Origin: Halobacteriales archaeon QS_8_69_26
Lineage (GTDB): Archaea; Halobacteriota; Halobacteria; Halobacteriales; SW-7-71-33
NCBI GenBank assembly: GCA_003023195.1
Contig: PXRX01000027.1
Location: forward strand, 1-34,464
DNA length: 34,464 bases
Direction of reading: 5' to 3'
The number at the start of each line of letters is the position of its first letter. The first letter of the stretch is position 1. The translations under genes and the position numbers were made by a program. The notes below the pieces were generated by a model that was not told the DNA's origin, ran no database searches, and saw only the letters and a list, made by a program, of their open reading frames with translations. This document shows positions 23,001 through 30,299 of the stretch, piece by piece.

Positions 23001-23213
23001 CCCGTCAGACCCCTTATCGGACGACCGCGCTCGCCCCGACCGCCGTCCGTCCCCCACGTGGATCACGTCCGGGTTCCGGTCCGGGTACCACCGGGTGTCC
23101 TGCCGCGACCACTGCCGTAGTCCGGGCGGATCGCTGGCATTCTCGGACGATACACCTCGGTGGAGCGATAGATGCTCTACATTAATTTAATGGCCGAGCG
23201 CGGAATTGTTAGG

Positions 23214-23230
23214 GATAAAGTTTATGGCCG
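23214..23230 (+). promoter_or_regulatory. Promoter-like repeat, copy 2
   Basis: Exact second copy of ataaagtttatggccg, 421 bp from the first at 22793. No credible gene follows directly, so it may drive an unseen small RNA or a lost gene. Confidence 0.5.
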
Positions 23231-23506
23231 AAACGGGTGTAACGTCAATTGCCGTCGCGACGGCGAGCGAGCACGAGCGACCCGCCGCTTACGCGGGCCA
23301 CACTGACCCGGTGGTCCGCGAAGCCTGCCACGTTCGACCGCCCCGCGGGGGTCCACGACCCCGACCCCAGGTCCCGGCTCATTCCCCCCGGCCGGGACCG
23401 TCCGCGGGGGGACCATCTTTCGCCGTGACCGCTCGACCCCATCACTGTGAGCCGCCGGTATCCCGTCTGCCGCGAGTGCAAGGATTTTTGGTCGTCAGTG
23501 GCTTTC

Positions 23507-23523
23507 GTCCTTTTAGAAAGGAC
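23507..23523. promoter_or_regulatory. Palindrome abutting the start of the winged-helix regulator
   Basis: A perfect 7-bp inverted repeat with a 3-nt centre (gtccttt tag aaaggac) ends one base before ATG 23524. The position suggests an operator, perhaps for autoregulation by the regulator it precedes, or a structure that hides the start. Confidence 0.5.
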
Positions 23524-24081
23524 ATGTCTGCCGACGACATCGACGACGAGGGAGAACCGGAGGACGACCCGCTCGCCCCCGAGGACGAGGACCCGCTCGC
23601 GCCGGGGACCGAGGGCGAGGAGCGGTCGGCCCGGGAGCGACTGGAGGAGGGCGCCGACCGCGCCATCGAGGGGTTCGACGAGGGCGTGATCGACCTGCTG
23701 TCGTGGGTACTGGACACCGACACCCGAGCCCGCATCTACGTCTACCTGCGCCAGAACCCGGACTCGACCAGCAAGGAGGTCGCCGAGGGAACCGGGCTGT
23801 ACCCCTCGACGGTCCGGGAGGCCCTGGCCGAGCTCCACGACGAGGAGATCGTCACCCGGCGCAAGCGCCAGAGCGAGGGCGCCGGCAACAACCCCTACGA
23901 GTACGCCGCCATCCCCCCGAGCGAACTCGTCGGCGGCATGGTCGAGCAGATCCAGGACGAACTCAACGCGGTGTTCAACCTCGACGACCAGCTCGGCGGC
24001 GGCGAGGAGGAGATAGACGGCGAGCCCGTCACGATCACCGTCGAGGAACACGACGAGGACGACGAGGACGACGAGGAGTAG
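23524..24081 (+). CDS. Winged-helix regulator with acidic tail, next to coaD
   Basis: A 185-residue archaeal DNA-binding protein. The N-terminus (1-50) is acidic and disordered-looking. A winged helix follows (about 60-125): LSWVLDTDTRARIYVYLRQN, then STSKEVAEGTGLYPSTVREALAEL with the recognition helix, then EEIVTRRKR as the wing. The C-terminal segment (about 130-165) may be an amphipathic dimerisation helix, and the end is a run of Asp and Glu. It lies 46 bp before coaD in the same direction, an arrangement I recall in other haloarchaea. The start is ATG 23524, directly after a palindrome. Target genes are unknown. Confidence 0.8.
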   Translation: MSADDIDDEGEPEDDPLAPEDEDPLAPGTEGEERSARERLEEGADRAIEGFDEGVIDLLSWVLDTDTRARIYVYLRQNPDSTSKEVAEGTGLYPSTVREALAELHDEEIVTRRKRQSEGAGNNPYEYAAIPPSELVGGMVEQIQDELNAVFNLDDQLGGGEEEIDGEPVTITVEEHDEDDEDDEE

Positions 24082-24094
24082 TCCGCGGGAAGCC

Positions 24095-24104
24095 GGATTT
24101 AAGT
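24095..24104 (+). promoter_or_regulatory. TATA-like promoter of coaD
   Basis: The gatttaag box is centred 28 bp before ATG 24128, within the 46-bp gap after the regulator gene, so coaD can be transcribed on its own. Confidence 0.5.
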
Positions 24105-24127
24105 CGTCTCCCGGCCTTACCCGCCCT

Positions 24128-24619
24128 ATGGATGTCGCGCTGGGCGGGACCTTCGACCCCGTCCACGACGGCCACCGGAACCTCTTCGAGCGGGCCTTCG
24201 AACTCGGTGACGTCACCGTCGGACTGACCAGCGACCGCCTCGCCCCGGAAACCCGGCGCGAGGAGCGGTACGTCCGTCCCTTCGAGGAGCGAAAGCGCGA
24301 CCTGGAGTCCGAACTGGCCGAGTACGCCGAGGAGTACGACCGCGAGTTCGAGGTCCGCGAACTGACCGAACCGACCGGGATCGCCACCGAACCCCAGTAC
24401 GAGTACCTCGTCGTCAGCCCGGAGACCGCCGACGGTGCCGAGAAGGTCAACGAGATCCGGCGCGAACGCGGCCACGACCCCCTCGAAATCGTCGTCGTCG
24501 ACTACGCCGTCGCCGAGGACGGCGAGCGCATCTCCTCGACCCGGATCGTGCGGGGCGAGATAGACGAACACGGCACCCTCACGCCCGACGCGGATCCCCG
24601 GCCAGTCTCCGAGTCCTGA
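24128..24619 (+). CDS. coaD: Archaeal phosphopantetheine adenylyltransferase
   Basis: This 163-residue nucleotidyltransferase joins AMP from ATP to 4'-phosphopantetheine, giving dephospho-CoA. The fold signature is GGTFDPVHDGHRNLFERA (6-23), with the HxGH motif as H14-D-G-H17. The C-terminal ERISSTRIVRGEID is the ISSTxIR-type motif that closes the ATP site. The sequence matches the archaeal/eukaryotic PPAT group (COG1019) and not the bacterial hexameric form. The start is ATG 24128 with gatttaag 28 bp upstream. CoA supply fits the thiolase and hydroxyacyl-CoA dehydrogenase genes 3 to 6 kb away, but no operon link exists. Confidence 0.93.
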   Translation: MDVALGGTFDPVHDGHRNLFERAFELGDVTVGLTSDRLAPETRREERYVRPFEERKRDLESELAEYAEEYDREFEVRELTEPTGIATEPQYEYLVVSPETADGAEKVNEIRRERGHDPLEIVVVDYAVAEDGERISSTRIVRGEIDEHGTLTPDADPRPVSES

Positions 24620-24693
24620 CGTCTACCCCTGTCCGTGTCCGGTTCCGCTGGCTCCCCACGGCTCGTTCCGATCCCGTCCGCTCTCCGGCGCGT

Positions 24694-25002
24694 CTACCAG
24701 TCCGGCGGTTCCAGTCCGGCCGATTCGAGCAGGTCCTTCCAGCGTTGCTGGACGGTCAGCCGGGAGACGCCCACGGCGTCGGCGACGTCGGTCTGGGATC
24801 GCTCCTCGCCTGCGACCAGCGCACCGGCGTAGACGCTCGCCGCCAGGGTCGCCCGCTTGGATCGCTCGGCCTCGGGCACGTTCGAGAGGAAGAGGTCCTC
24901 GGCACACGACCGGGCGCGGGCCCCGAGGTCCAGGCGGTCGGCGGCCGCCTGGAGTTCCGCGATCCACTCCTCGTTCTCGACGCGGTCGCGGGCGCTGTAC
25001 AC
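24694..25002 (-). CDS. TFB-like protein with a single cyclin fold
   Basis: A 102-residue protein resembling one cyclin repeat of transcription factor B: EEWIAELQAAADRLDLGARARSCAEDLF, then SKRATLAASVYAGALVAGEERSQTDVADAVGVSRLTVQQRWKDLL. A full TFB has a zinc ribbon, B-finger and two such repeats (about 300 residues), so this protein has only one and no zinc ribbon. Short forms are widespread in haloarchaea; they may modulate promoter choice or bind DNA through the helix-turn-helix. ATG 25002 has ggataagc (minus strand gcttatcc) 28 bp upstream. It is convergent with coaD across a 74-bp gap. Confidence 0.82.
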   Translation of the reverse strand: MYSARDRVENEEWIAELQAAADRLDLGARARSCAEDLFLSNVPEAERSKRATLAASVYAGALVAGEERSQTDVADAVGVSRLTVQQRWKDLLESAGLEPPDW

Positions 25003-25204
25003 GCCCGACGACAGGGCGACGATCCGGATAAGCGTTCGGTCGGTACTCGTCCGGAACTGTTCAGATACGACTCCACAACAGCAGGCTCGTCAGGAGTCCG
25101 ACGGACGCCCCCGGCCCCTTCCATTCCCACCCGATGTCGGCTGATGCTCCGGCTGTCGCTTATCCGAACGCCGCCGATCCGTCGTGGGCCCCTCGGACCG
25201 ATCC

Positions 25205-25224
25205 TTACAGTATCGTTACTGTAA
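25205..25224. promoter_or_regulatory. Perfect AT-rich palindrome between GNAT and TFB-like genes
   Basis: The sequence ttacagta tcgt tactgtaa is a perfect 8-bp inverted repeat with a 4-nt centre, and unusually AT-rich for this region. It lies 40 bp after the GNAT stop and about 200 bp before the TFB-like start, both on the minus strand. It could be an operator or a transcript 3' structure. Confidence 0.55.
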
Positions 25225-25263
25225 ACCCCGATCCGCAGGGAGTGTCGGGGCGTTGCCGGCCGG

Positions 25264-25800
25264 TCACCCCTCGCCCTTCCACTCCCGGCGCAGGAGGCCG
25301 TACACCACCTCGTCGACGTACTCCCCCTCGGCGACGGCGGCCTCGCGCTTGCGGCCCTCCTCGGTGAACCCGATCCGTTCGAGGGAGCGGCGGGCGCCCG
25401 CGTTGGGGGCCTGACACCGGGCCTCGATCCGGTTGAGCAGGAGTTCCTCGAAGCCGTACTCCACGGCGAGGCGGCCGGCCGCGGTGCCGTACCCCTCGCC
25501 CTGGTGTTCGGGAGCGATCAGGCACCCGAGGTTGGCCATCCGGCGGTCGTCGTAGACGGGTCCCAGGCCGACCATCCCGACCGGGTCGTCGTCACAGACG
25601 AGGAGGGCGGCGGACCCGTCGTCGGTGAAGTCCCCGAACAGGCCGTCCTCGAACTCCTCCTCGCCCCAGGGGAGGCGGTAGCGCTGGACGTACCGCCGGA
25701 CGTCGGGGTGGTTGATCCACTCCCGTAGCGTCTCGGCGTCCTCGGAGTCGACGGTTCGCAGGTCGACGCGGTCACCGGCGAGGAAGACCGGTCCGGGCAT
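25264..25800 (-). CDS. GNAT acetyltransferase, RimJ/RimL type
   Basis: A 178-residue acetyltransferase using acetyl-CoA; RimJ/RimL relatives modify protein N-termini or small amines. The N-terminus LAGDRVDLRTVDSEDAETLREWINHPDVRRY is typical of the group. The acetyl-CoA loop is LIAPEHQGEGYGTAAGRLAVEYGF (Q/RxxGxG/A type), followed by NRIEARCQAPNAGARRSLERIGFTEEG, the usual beta-alpha segment before the C-terminal strand. The substrate is unknown. ATG 25800 has a TATA-like cagtaagt about 26 bp upstream. It is divergent from the BASS-family transporter at 25961. Confidence 0.9.
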   Translation of the reverse strand: MPGPVFLAGDRVDLRTVDSEDAETLREWINHPDVRRYVQRYRLPWGEEEFEDGLFGDFTDDGSAALLVCDDDPVGMVGLGPVYDDRRMANLGCLIAPEHQGEGYGTAAGRLAVEYGFEELLLNRIEARCQAPNAGARRSLERIGFTEEGRKREAAVAEGEYVDEVVYGLLRREWKGEG

Positions 25801-25960
25801 GGGCCGGTGTTCGGGGACGGACAGTAAGTCCTTGCCGGTCGGACGCGGCCCGCACGATCCACCGACGCGACTTTACCGCGCCGGTCCCGAGGTGGCGACG
25901 CGTCGCCGGGACCGGGTCGTCGCCGGGACCGGTCCCGGTCACCGGGGTTCCAGTCGACCC

Positions 25961-26968
25961 ATGACACGCCTCTCGAAACGGTGGATCGGGCACAACCAGG
26001 TCGGGGTGTACGCCGTCGCCGTCGCCCTGGCGGTCGGGACGGGCCTGGAACTGCCGGGGGCGGGGCCGGTCCTGGAGGTGCTGATCAACCCCGTCCTGGC
26101 GGTCCTGCTCTACGTGACGTTCCTGGAGGTCCCGTTCGTCCGGATCCGCCGGGCGTTCCGGAACGGGCGGTTCATGCTGGCCGCCCTCGGGGTGAACTTC
26201 CTGGTCGTCCCGGCGGTCGTCTTCGGGCTCACGCGCTTTCTCCCGCAGGAGCCGGCGGTCCTCGTCGGGGCCTACATGGTGTTGCTGACGCCCTGTATCG
26301 ACTACGTCATCACGTTCACCGAACTCGCCGGCGGCGACTCCGAACAGGTTACCGCCGCGACGCCGGCGCTGATGCTCGTCCAGTTGCTCGCCCTGCCGCT
26401 GTACCTCTGGCTGTTCATGGGGCAACAGGTCGCCGAGTTCGTCGAGGCCGGGCCGTTCCTCGAGGCCTTCCTCGTCGTCGTCGCCCTGCCCCTGACCCTC
26501 GCCTGGGCCACAGAGTACTGGGCGGAGCGGTCCGACCGCGGCGCCGGGTGGCAGGACGCGATGGGGTGGCTCCCGGTGCCGATGATGGGCGCGACGCTGT
26601 TCGTGGTCATCGCCTCCCAGTTGCCGCGGGTCCGGGACTCCATCGAGGGGATCGCCGCCGTCGTGCCGGTCTACGTCGCCTTCCTCCTCGTCATGCCCCT
26701 CGTCGGGCGACTCGTGGCGGGGGTCCTCGACATGGACCTCGGGGAGAGCCGTGCGCTCGTGTTCGTCTCCGTCACACGGAACTCGCTGGTGATCCTCCCC
26801 CTGGCGCTCGCGTTGCCCGCCGGGTACGAACTCGCCCCGGCGGTGGTCGTGACCCAGACCCTCGTCGAACTGTCGGGGATGGTGGTGCTCACGCGGGCCG
26901 TCCCGGGCGTCCTCGTGCCCGACGCCCCCGACCGGTTCCTCGGGACCGACGCCGGACCGGGGGACTGA
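25961..26968 (+). CDS. BASS/ACR3-like transporter (annotated in relatives as arsenic resistance protein)
   Basis: A 335-residue membrane protein with about ten hydrophobic segments, of the bile acid:sodium symporter superfamily, close to the ACR3-like group. Characteristic parts are INPVLAVLLYVTFLEVPF, LTPCIDYVITFTELAGGD (conserved Cys in a discontinuous helix) and FVSVTRNSLVILPLALALP (second broken helix). ACR3 proteins export arsenite; other members move organic anions with Na+. No arsR or arsC lies beside it, so arsenite is a guess. Start ATG 25961 places the first membrane segment at about residue 15. A TATA-like actttacc about 90 bp upstream suggests a short leader. Confidence 0.82.
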   Translation: MTRLSKRWIGHNQVGVYAVAVALAVGTGLELPGAGPVLEVLINPVLAVLLYVTFLEVPFVRIRRAFRNGRFMLAALGVNFLVVPAVVFGLTRFLPQEPAVLVGAYMVLLTPCIDYVITFTELAGGDSEQVTAATPALMLVQLLALPLYLWLFMGQQVAEFVEAGPFLEAFLVVVALPLTLAWATEYWAERSDRGAGWQDAMGWLPVPMMGATLFVVIASQLPRVRDSIEGIAAVVPVYVAFLLVMPLVGRLVAGVLDMDLGESRALVFVSVTRNSLVILPLALALPAGYELAPAVVVTQTLVELSGMVVLTRAVPGVLVPDAPDRFLGTDAGPGD

Positions 26969-27072
26969 CGGTCACGGATCCGTGGGAGGTCGCGGCCCCG
27001 GGATCGGCGGAGCGACCCGTCACTTCCCCGGCCGGACGTGGATTCTTGTGCCCGCGGCCCCTCCGGGCGCCC

Positions 27073-28263
27073 ATGCGCGACGCCTACCTGGTCGGGGCGG
27101 GCCAGTCCGACTTCGGCTCGTTCCCCGAGGAGTCCTACCGGTCGCTGTTCCGCGCGGCCTACGAGGCGGCCGTCGAGTCGGTCCCCGCGGGGATCGACCC
27201 GGAAGCCATCGACGAGGCCGTCGTCGGCACCCTGGGCGTTGGTGGCCGACAGATCGGCCTGCCCGGGCCGGCGGTGACCGAACACGTCGGCCTCTCGGGG
27301 GTCCCCTGCACCCGCGTCGAGAACGCCTGCGCCGCCTCGGGCTATGCGGTGCGCCAGGCGGTCCAGGCGGTCCGGTCGGGGATGGCCGACGTCGTCCTCG
27401 CCGGCGGGTTCGAGGTGATGACCGACGCCTCGGGCGACCGGACCCGGTGGTGGCTCGGGGTTTCCGGCGAGACGGAGTACGAGCGACTGTCCGGGACGAC
27501 CTTCGCCGGCGTCTACGCCCAGATGGCCAGCGCCCACATGGACGCCTACGGGACCACCGACGAGCACCTCTCGCAGGTCGCGGTCAAGAACCACGCGAAC
27601 GGCGCGAAGAACCCCCACGCACACCTCGGCTTCGAGTGCACCCTGGACGACGCGATGGGGGCGGCGACGGTGGCCGACCCCCTCACCCTCTACCACTGCT
27701 GTCCGACCACCGACGGCGCGGCCTGCACCCTGGTCGCCAGCGAGGACGTCGTCGACGGGTACACCGACGATCCCGTGCGGATCGCCGGCGTCGGTGCCGC
27801 CAGCGACGCCGTCGGCCTGTTCCAGCGGGACACCTACACCGCCGTTCCCGCCTCCCGCGAGGCCGCCCGGCGGGCCTACGAGGCGGCCGGGATCGACCCC
27901 GGGGACCCCGCGGAGCACCTGGACTTCGCCGAGGTCCACGACTGCTTCTCCATCGCCGAAATACTGGCCTACGAGGACCTGGGCTTCTGCGACCGCGGCG
28001 AGGGCGGCGACCTCGTGGCGTCGGGCGCGACCGAACTCGGCGGGGACCTGCCGGTGAACACCTCCGGCGGCCTCAAGTCCAAGGGCCACCCCATCGGCGC
28101 GACCGGCGCCGGACAGATCACCGAGGCCTTCCAGCAGTTGACCGGGCGGGCTGGGGACCGGCAGGTCGAGGACCCGGTGCGCGGCCTGACCCACAACGTC
28201 GGCGGATCCGGGGGTGCCGCCGTGGTCCATATTCTGGAGCGCGAACGGGAGGTGGGATCGTGA
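27073..28263 (+). CDS. Thiolase (acetyl-CoA acetyltransferase / SCP2 type)
   Basis: A 396-residue thiolase of the archaeal/SCP2 group, which condenses or cleaves acyl-CoA units. The nucleophile is Cys86 in VENACAASGYAV. Later hallmarks are HLDFAEVHDCFSIAE, with the active-site His, and NTSGGLKSKGHPIGATGAGQ, with the catalytic GHPxGATG. The last Cys is replaced by the SCP2-style arrangement. ATG 27073 has gattcttg 28 bp upstream. Its stop TGA shares a base with the next ATG (TGATG at 28261-28265), so it is translationally coupled to the HMGCS-like/DUF35 fusion. In archaea thiolase, HMG-CoA synthase and DUF35 form a complex, which this pair reproduces in altered form. Confidence 0.92.
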   Translation: MRDAYLVGAGQSDFGSFPEESYRSLFRAAYEAAVESVPAGIDPEAIDEAVVGTLGVGGRQIGLPGPAVTEHVGLSGVPCTRVENACAASGYAVRQAVQAVRSGMADVVLAGGFEVMTDASGDRTRWWLGVSGETEYERLSGTTFAGVYAQMASAHMDAYGTTDEHLSQVAVKNHANGAKNPHAHLGFECTLDDAMGAATVADPLTLYHCCPTTDGAACTLVASEDVVDGYTDDPVRIAGVGAASDAVGLFQRDTYTAVPASREAARRAYEAAGIDPGDPAEHLDFAEVHDCFSIAEILAYEDLGFCDRGEGGDLVASGATELGGDLPVNTSGGLKSKGHPIGATGAGQITEAFQQLTGRAGDRQVEDPVRGLTHNVGGSGGAAVVHILEREREVGS

Positions 28264-29717
28264 TGGATCCGACGACGGACGGCGACGCGCTGGGTGCGAT
28301 CCTCGCGGCTGGAGCCTACGCGCCGCCCTACCGGATCACTGCCGACGAGGTGGCGGACGCCTGGGGCCGGTTCGACGCGGGCGGGATCGACCGCACGGCG
28401 GTCCCGGGGGCCGACGAGGACGCACTGACGATGGGGATCGCGGCCGGCCGACGGGCGCTGTCGGCGGCCGAGGTTTCGGGGTCGGACCTGGAGTTCCTGG
28501 CGTTCGCGACGACCACCCCGCCACAGGAGGAGGGCGACCTCACCGCCCGCCTCGGCGCGGCCCTGGCGGTCCCCGACGGTGCGACCCGCCAGTCGTTCTC
28601 CGCCAGCACCCGGGCCGGCACCCGGGCGCTCTCGGCGGCGCTGTCGGCCGACCCGGATCCCGGACTGGTCGTCGCCGCGGACTGTCCCCGGGGGGAACCG
28701 GCGGACGAACGGGACCACGCCGCGGGCGCGGGTGCGGCCGCGTTCGTCGTCGGTAGCGAGGGCCCCGCCGCGTTCGTCGACGCGGCCGAGCACGCCGATC
28801 CCACTCCGGGAACCCGCTTCCGCCGCCGGGGGAGCGACCGCGTCGAGGGGCTGGGCGTCACGAGCTACGACCGCGCGGCGTTCGCCCGGACCGTGGGCGC
28901 GGCCGCCGAGGGCGTGGGCTTCGGTGCCGACTCGACCGCCGAGGCCGACGCCGCCGCGGTCCAGTCCCCCGACGGGGCGATGCCCTACCGCGCGGCGGAC
29001 GCCCTCGGGGTCGACACCGGGACGGTCGCGGCCGCCGAGACGGTGAGCGACCTCGGCGACACGGGCGCCGCGAGCACACCCCTCGGGCTGGCGACCGCGC
29101 TGGGCGCGGGGCACGGTCGGATCCTCGTCGTCGGCTACGGGAGCGGCGGGGCGGCCGACGCGCTCCTGGTCGAGGCGGAAAGAGACCCCCCGACCGCGCT
29201 CTCCCTGGAGGGCGACCGGGCGGTGAGCTACGCCGAGTACCTCCGTCTCCGGGGGGAGATCACCCCTGGCAACCCGGACGGTGGCGGTGCCTCCGTCAGC
29301 GTGCCCGCCTGGAAGCGGTCGTTGCCCGGCCGGTACCGGCCCAGGGCGGGGGAGTGCCCGGAGTGTGGCGGCCTGACGTTCCCGCCCGAGGGCGCCTGCG
29401 GCGAGTGCGGGGCGCTGGTCGAGTTCGAGACGGTCGAACTCGGTCCCGACGGAAGGGTGGAGGCGGTCACCCGGATCGGCCAGGGCGGCGCGCCCCCGGA
29501 GTTCGCGGAGGCGCAGGCCCGGGGCGGCGCCTACGGCGTCGCCATCGTCGCCGTCGAGGGCCCGGCGGGCGGGAGCGCCAGCGTCCCCCTCCAGGTGGCC
29601 GACGGTCACGACGCCCCCGAGGTCGGCGACGTCGTCCGGGCCGTCGTCCGGCGGATCTACACCCAGGAGGGGGTCACCCGCTACGGCGTGAAGGCCCGGC
29701 CGGTCGGCCCCGACTGA
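28263..29717 (+). CDS. Fusion of degenerate HMG-CoA-synthase fold with zinc-ribbon/OB (DUF35) domain
   Basis: A 484-residue two-domain protein. Residues about 10-330 have the thiolase/HMG-CoA synthase fold (GAYAPPYRITADEVADAWG, GATRQSFSASTRAGTRALSA, VVAADCPRGEP). The catalytic residues are lost: the CxAGT position reads STRAGT with Thr116 for Cys, the HQPNG position reads QSPDG with Gln234 for His, and the ESxPY glutamate region reads TTTPPQEE. Residues about 350-480 are a DUF35 domain with a zinc ribbon (C365, C368, C379, C382) and an OB fold. Such OB proteins bind CoA and bridge thiolase to HMGCS in archaea. Here bridge and synthase-like part are one chain. The thiolase is directly upstream (1-bp overlap). 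Likely role: CoA-binding scaffold or substrate gate for the thiolase; inference. Confidence 0.85.
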   Translation: MDPTTDGDALGAILAAGAYAPPYRITADEVADAWGRFDAGGIDRTAVPGADEDALTMGIAAGRRALSAAEVSGSDLEFLAFATTTPPQEEGDLTARLGAALAVPDGATRQSFSASTRAGTRALSAALSADPDPGLVVAADCPRGEPADERDHAAGAGAAAFVVGSEGPAAFVDAAEHADPTPGTRFRRRGSDRVEGLGVTSYDRAAFARTVGAAAEGVGFGADSTAEADAAAVQSPDGAMPYRAADALGVDTGTVAAAETVSDLGDTGAASTPLGLATALGAGHGRILVVGYGSGGAADALLVEAERDPPTALSLEGDRAVSYAEYLRLRGEITPGNPDGGGASVSVPAWKRSLPGRYRPRAGECPECGGLTFPPEGACGECGALVEFETVELGPDGRVEAVTRIGQGGAPPEFAEAQARGGAYGVAIVAVEGPAGGSASVPLQVADGHDAPEVGDVVRAVVRRIYTQEGVTRYGVKARPVGPD

Positions 29718-29794
29718 GGTACTGCCGGGGGGATCGGGGGCCGCGTGAACCGCTACCACAGGGCTTATTCTCCCGCCGGCCACAGGTGGGGCCG

Positions 29795-30184
29795 ATGGCG
29801 GAGCCGAACCGCTCGCGGGATCCCCCCGGCGGGGACCCGTCCGCGCCCTCGGTCGAGGTCCCGGAGCCGGGGGCGTGGCAGTCGCGGGGGGATCCCGACC
29901 CGAGCGAGACGTTCGGGGCGCTGGCCAGCGAGGTCCGGGTCCGGGTCCTCGTGGAGTTGCTGGCGGCCGAGCGCGACGACGAGGACCCACTCACCTTCTC
30001 CGAACTCCAGCGGGCGGCCGGCGTCGAGGAGTCCGCCGGGTTCGCCTACCACCTCCGGCAACTGTCGGGCCACTTCGTCCGGGAGGACGGCGACGGCTAC
30101 GTCCTGACCCCCGCCGGCCGCCGGGCGGCCCGGGCGGTGCTCGCCGGCACCTTCGCCGGGGACGACCGCCGCTCGGCGAGTTGA
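29795..30184 (+). CDS. ArsR-like winged-helix regulator
   Basis: A 129-residue HTH protein. The first ~35 residues are polar and Pro-rich. The winged helix covers about 38-115: ETFGALASEVRVRVLVELLA, then LTFSELQRAAGVEESAGFAYHLRQL as the recognition region, then HFVREDGDGYVLTPAGRRAARAVL as the wing and last helix. It has no metal-site cysteines of the kind seen in metal-sensing ArsR. ATG 29795 has gcttattc 29 bp upstream. It lies between the thiolase pair and the 3-hydroxyacyl-CoA dehydrogenase, so it may control acyl-CoA genes; this is from position only. Confidence 0.82.
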   Translation: MAEPNRSRDPPGGDPSAPSVEVPEPGAWQSRGDPDPSETFGALASEVRVRVLVELLAAERDDEDPLTFSELQRAAGVEESAGFAYHLRQLSGHFVREDGDGYVLTPAGRRAARAVLAGTFAGDDRRSAS

Positions 30185-30265
30185 TCCCTCGGGAACCGAC
30201 GACTCGTCCTTTGGTCGCCGGCGATCCCCCGGGACCGGCGACCAGTTCGCGTCGCACCGTCCAGC

Positions 30266-30276
30266 AACGCTTACGG
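30266..30276 (+). promoter_or_regulatory. TATA-like promoter of the hydroxyacyl-CoA dehydrogenase gene
   Basis: The aacgcttacgg box is centred about 29 bp before ATG 30300 and separates this gene from the regulator upstream. Confidence 0.45.
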
Positions 30277-30299
30277 CCGTCCCGGCCCGTCGTCCGGGT

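Larger units (their letters stand above)
23001..23523. other. 523-bp intergenic region with a repeated promoter element
   Basis: No convincing gene. The frame that leads into the regulator at 23524 is open back to 23206, but its first 106 codons look like noise (Arg/Pro-rich). The stretch has an exact second copy of ataaagtttatggccg (23214-23230), a related taatttaatggccg (about 23183-23195), a 14-bp perfect palindrome gccgtcgcgacggc (23251-23264), and a palindrome abutting the next start. It may be the remains of a second small gene led by the same promoter. Confidence 0.5.

Noticed and set aside
23206..23523. A 106-codon N-terminal extension of the winged-helix regulator
   Set aside because: The extension is Arg/Pro-rich without homology, and the family N-terminus begins at ATG 23524 after a palindrome.
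28260..28262. GTG 28260 as start of the HMGCS-DUF35 fusion
   Set aside because: ATG 28263 follows immediately in the same frame and overlaps the thiolase stop as TGATG; either start changes the protein by one residue only.
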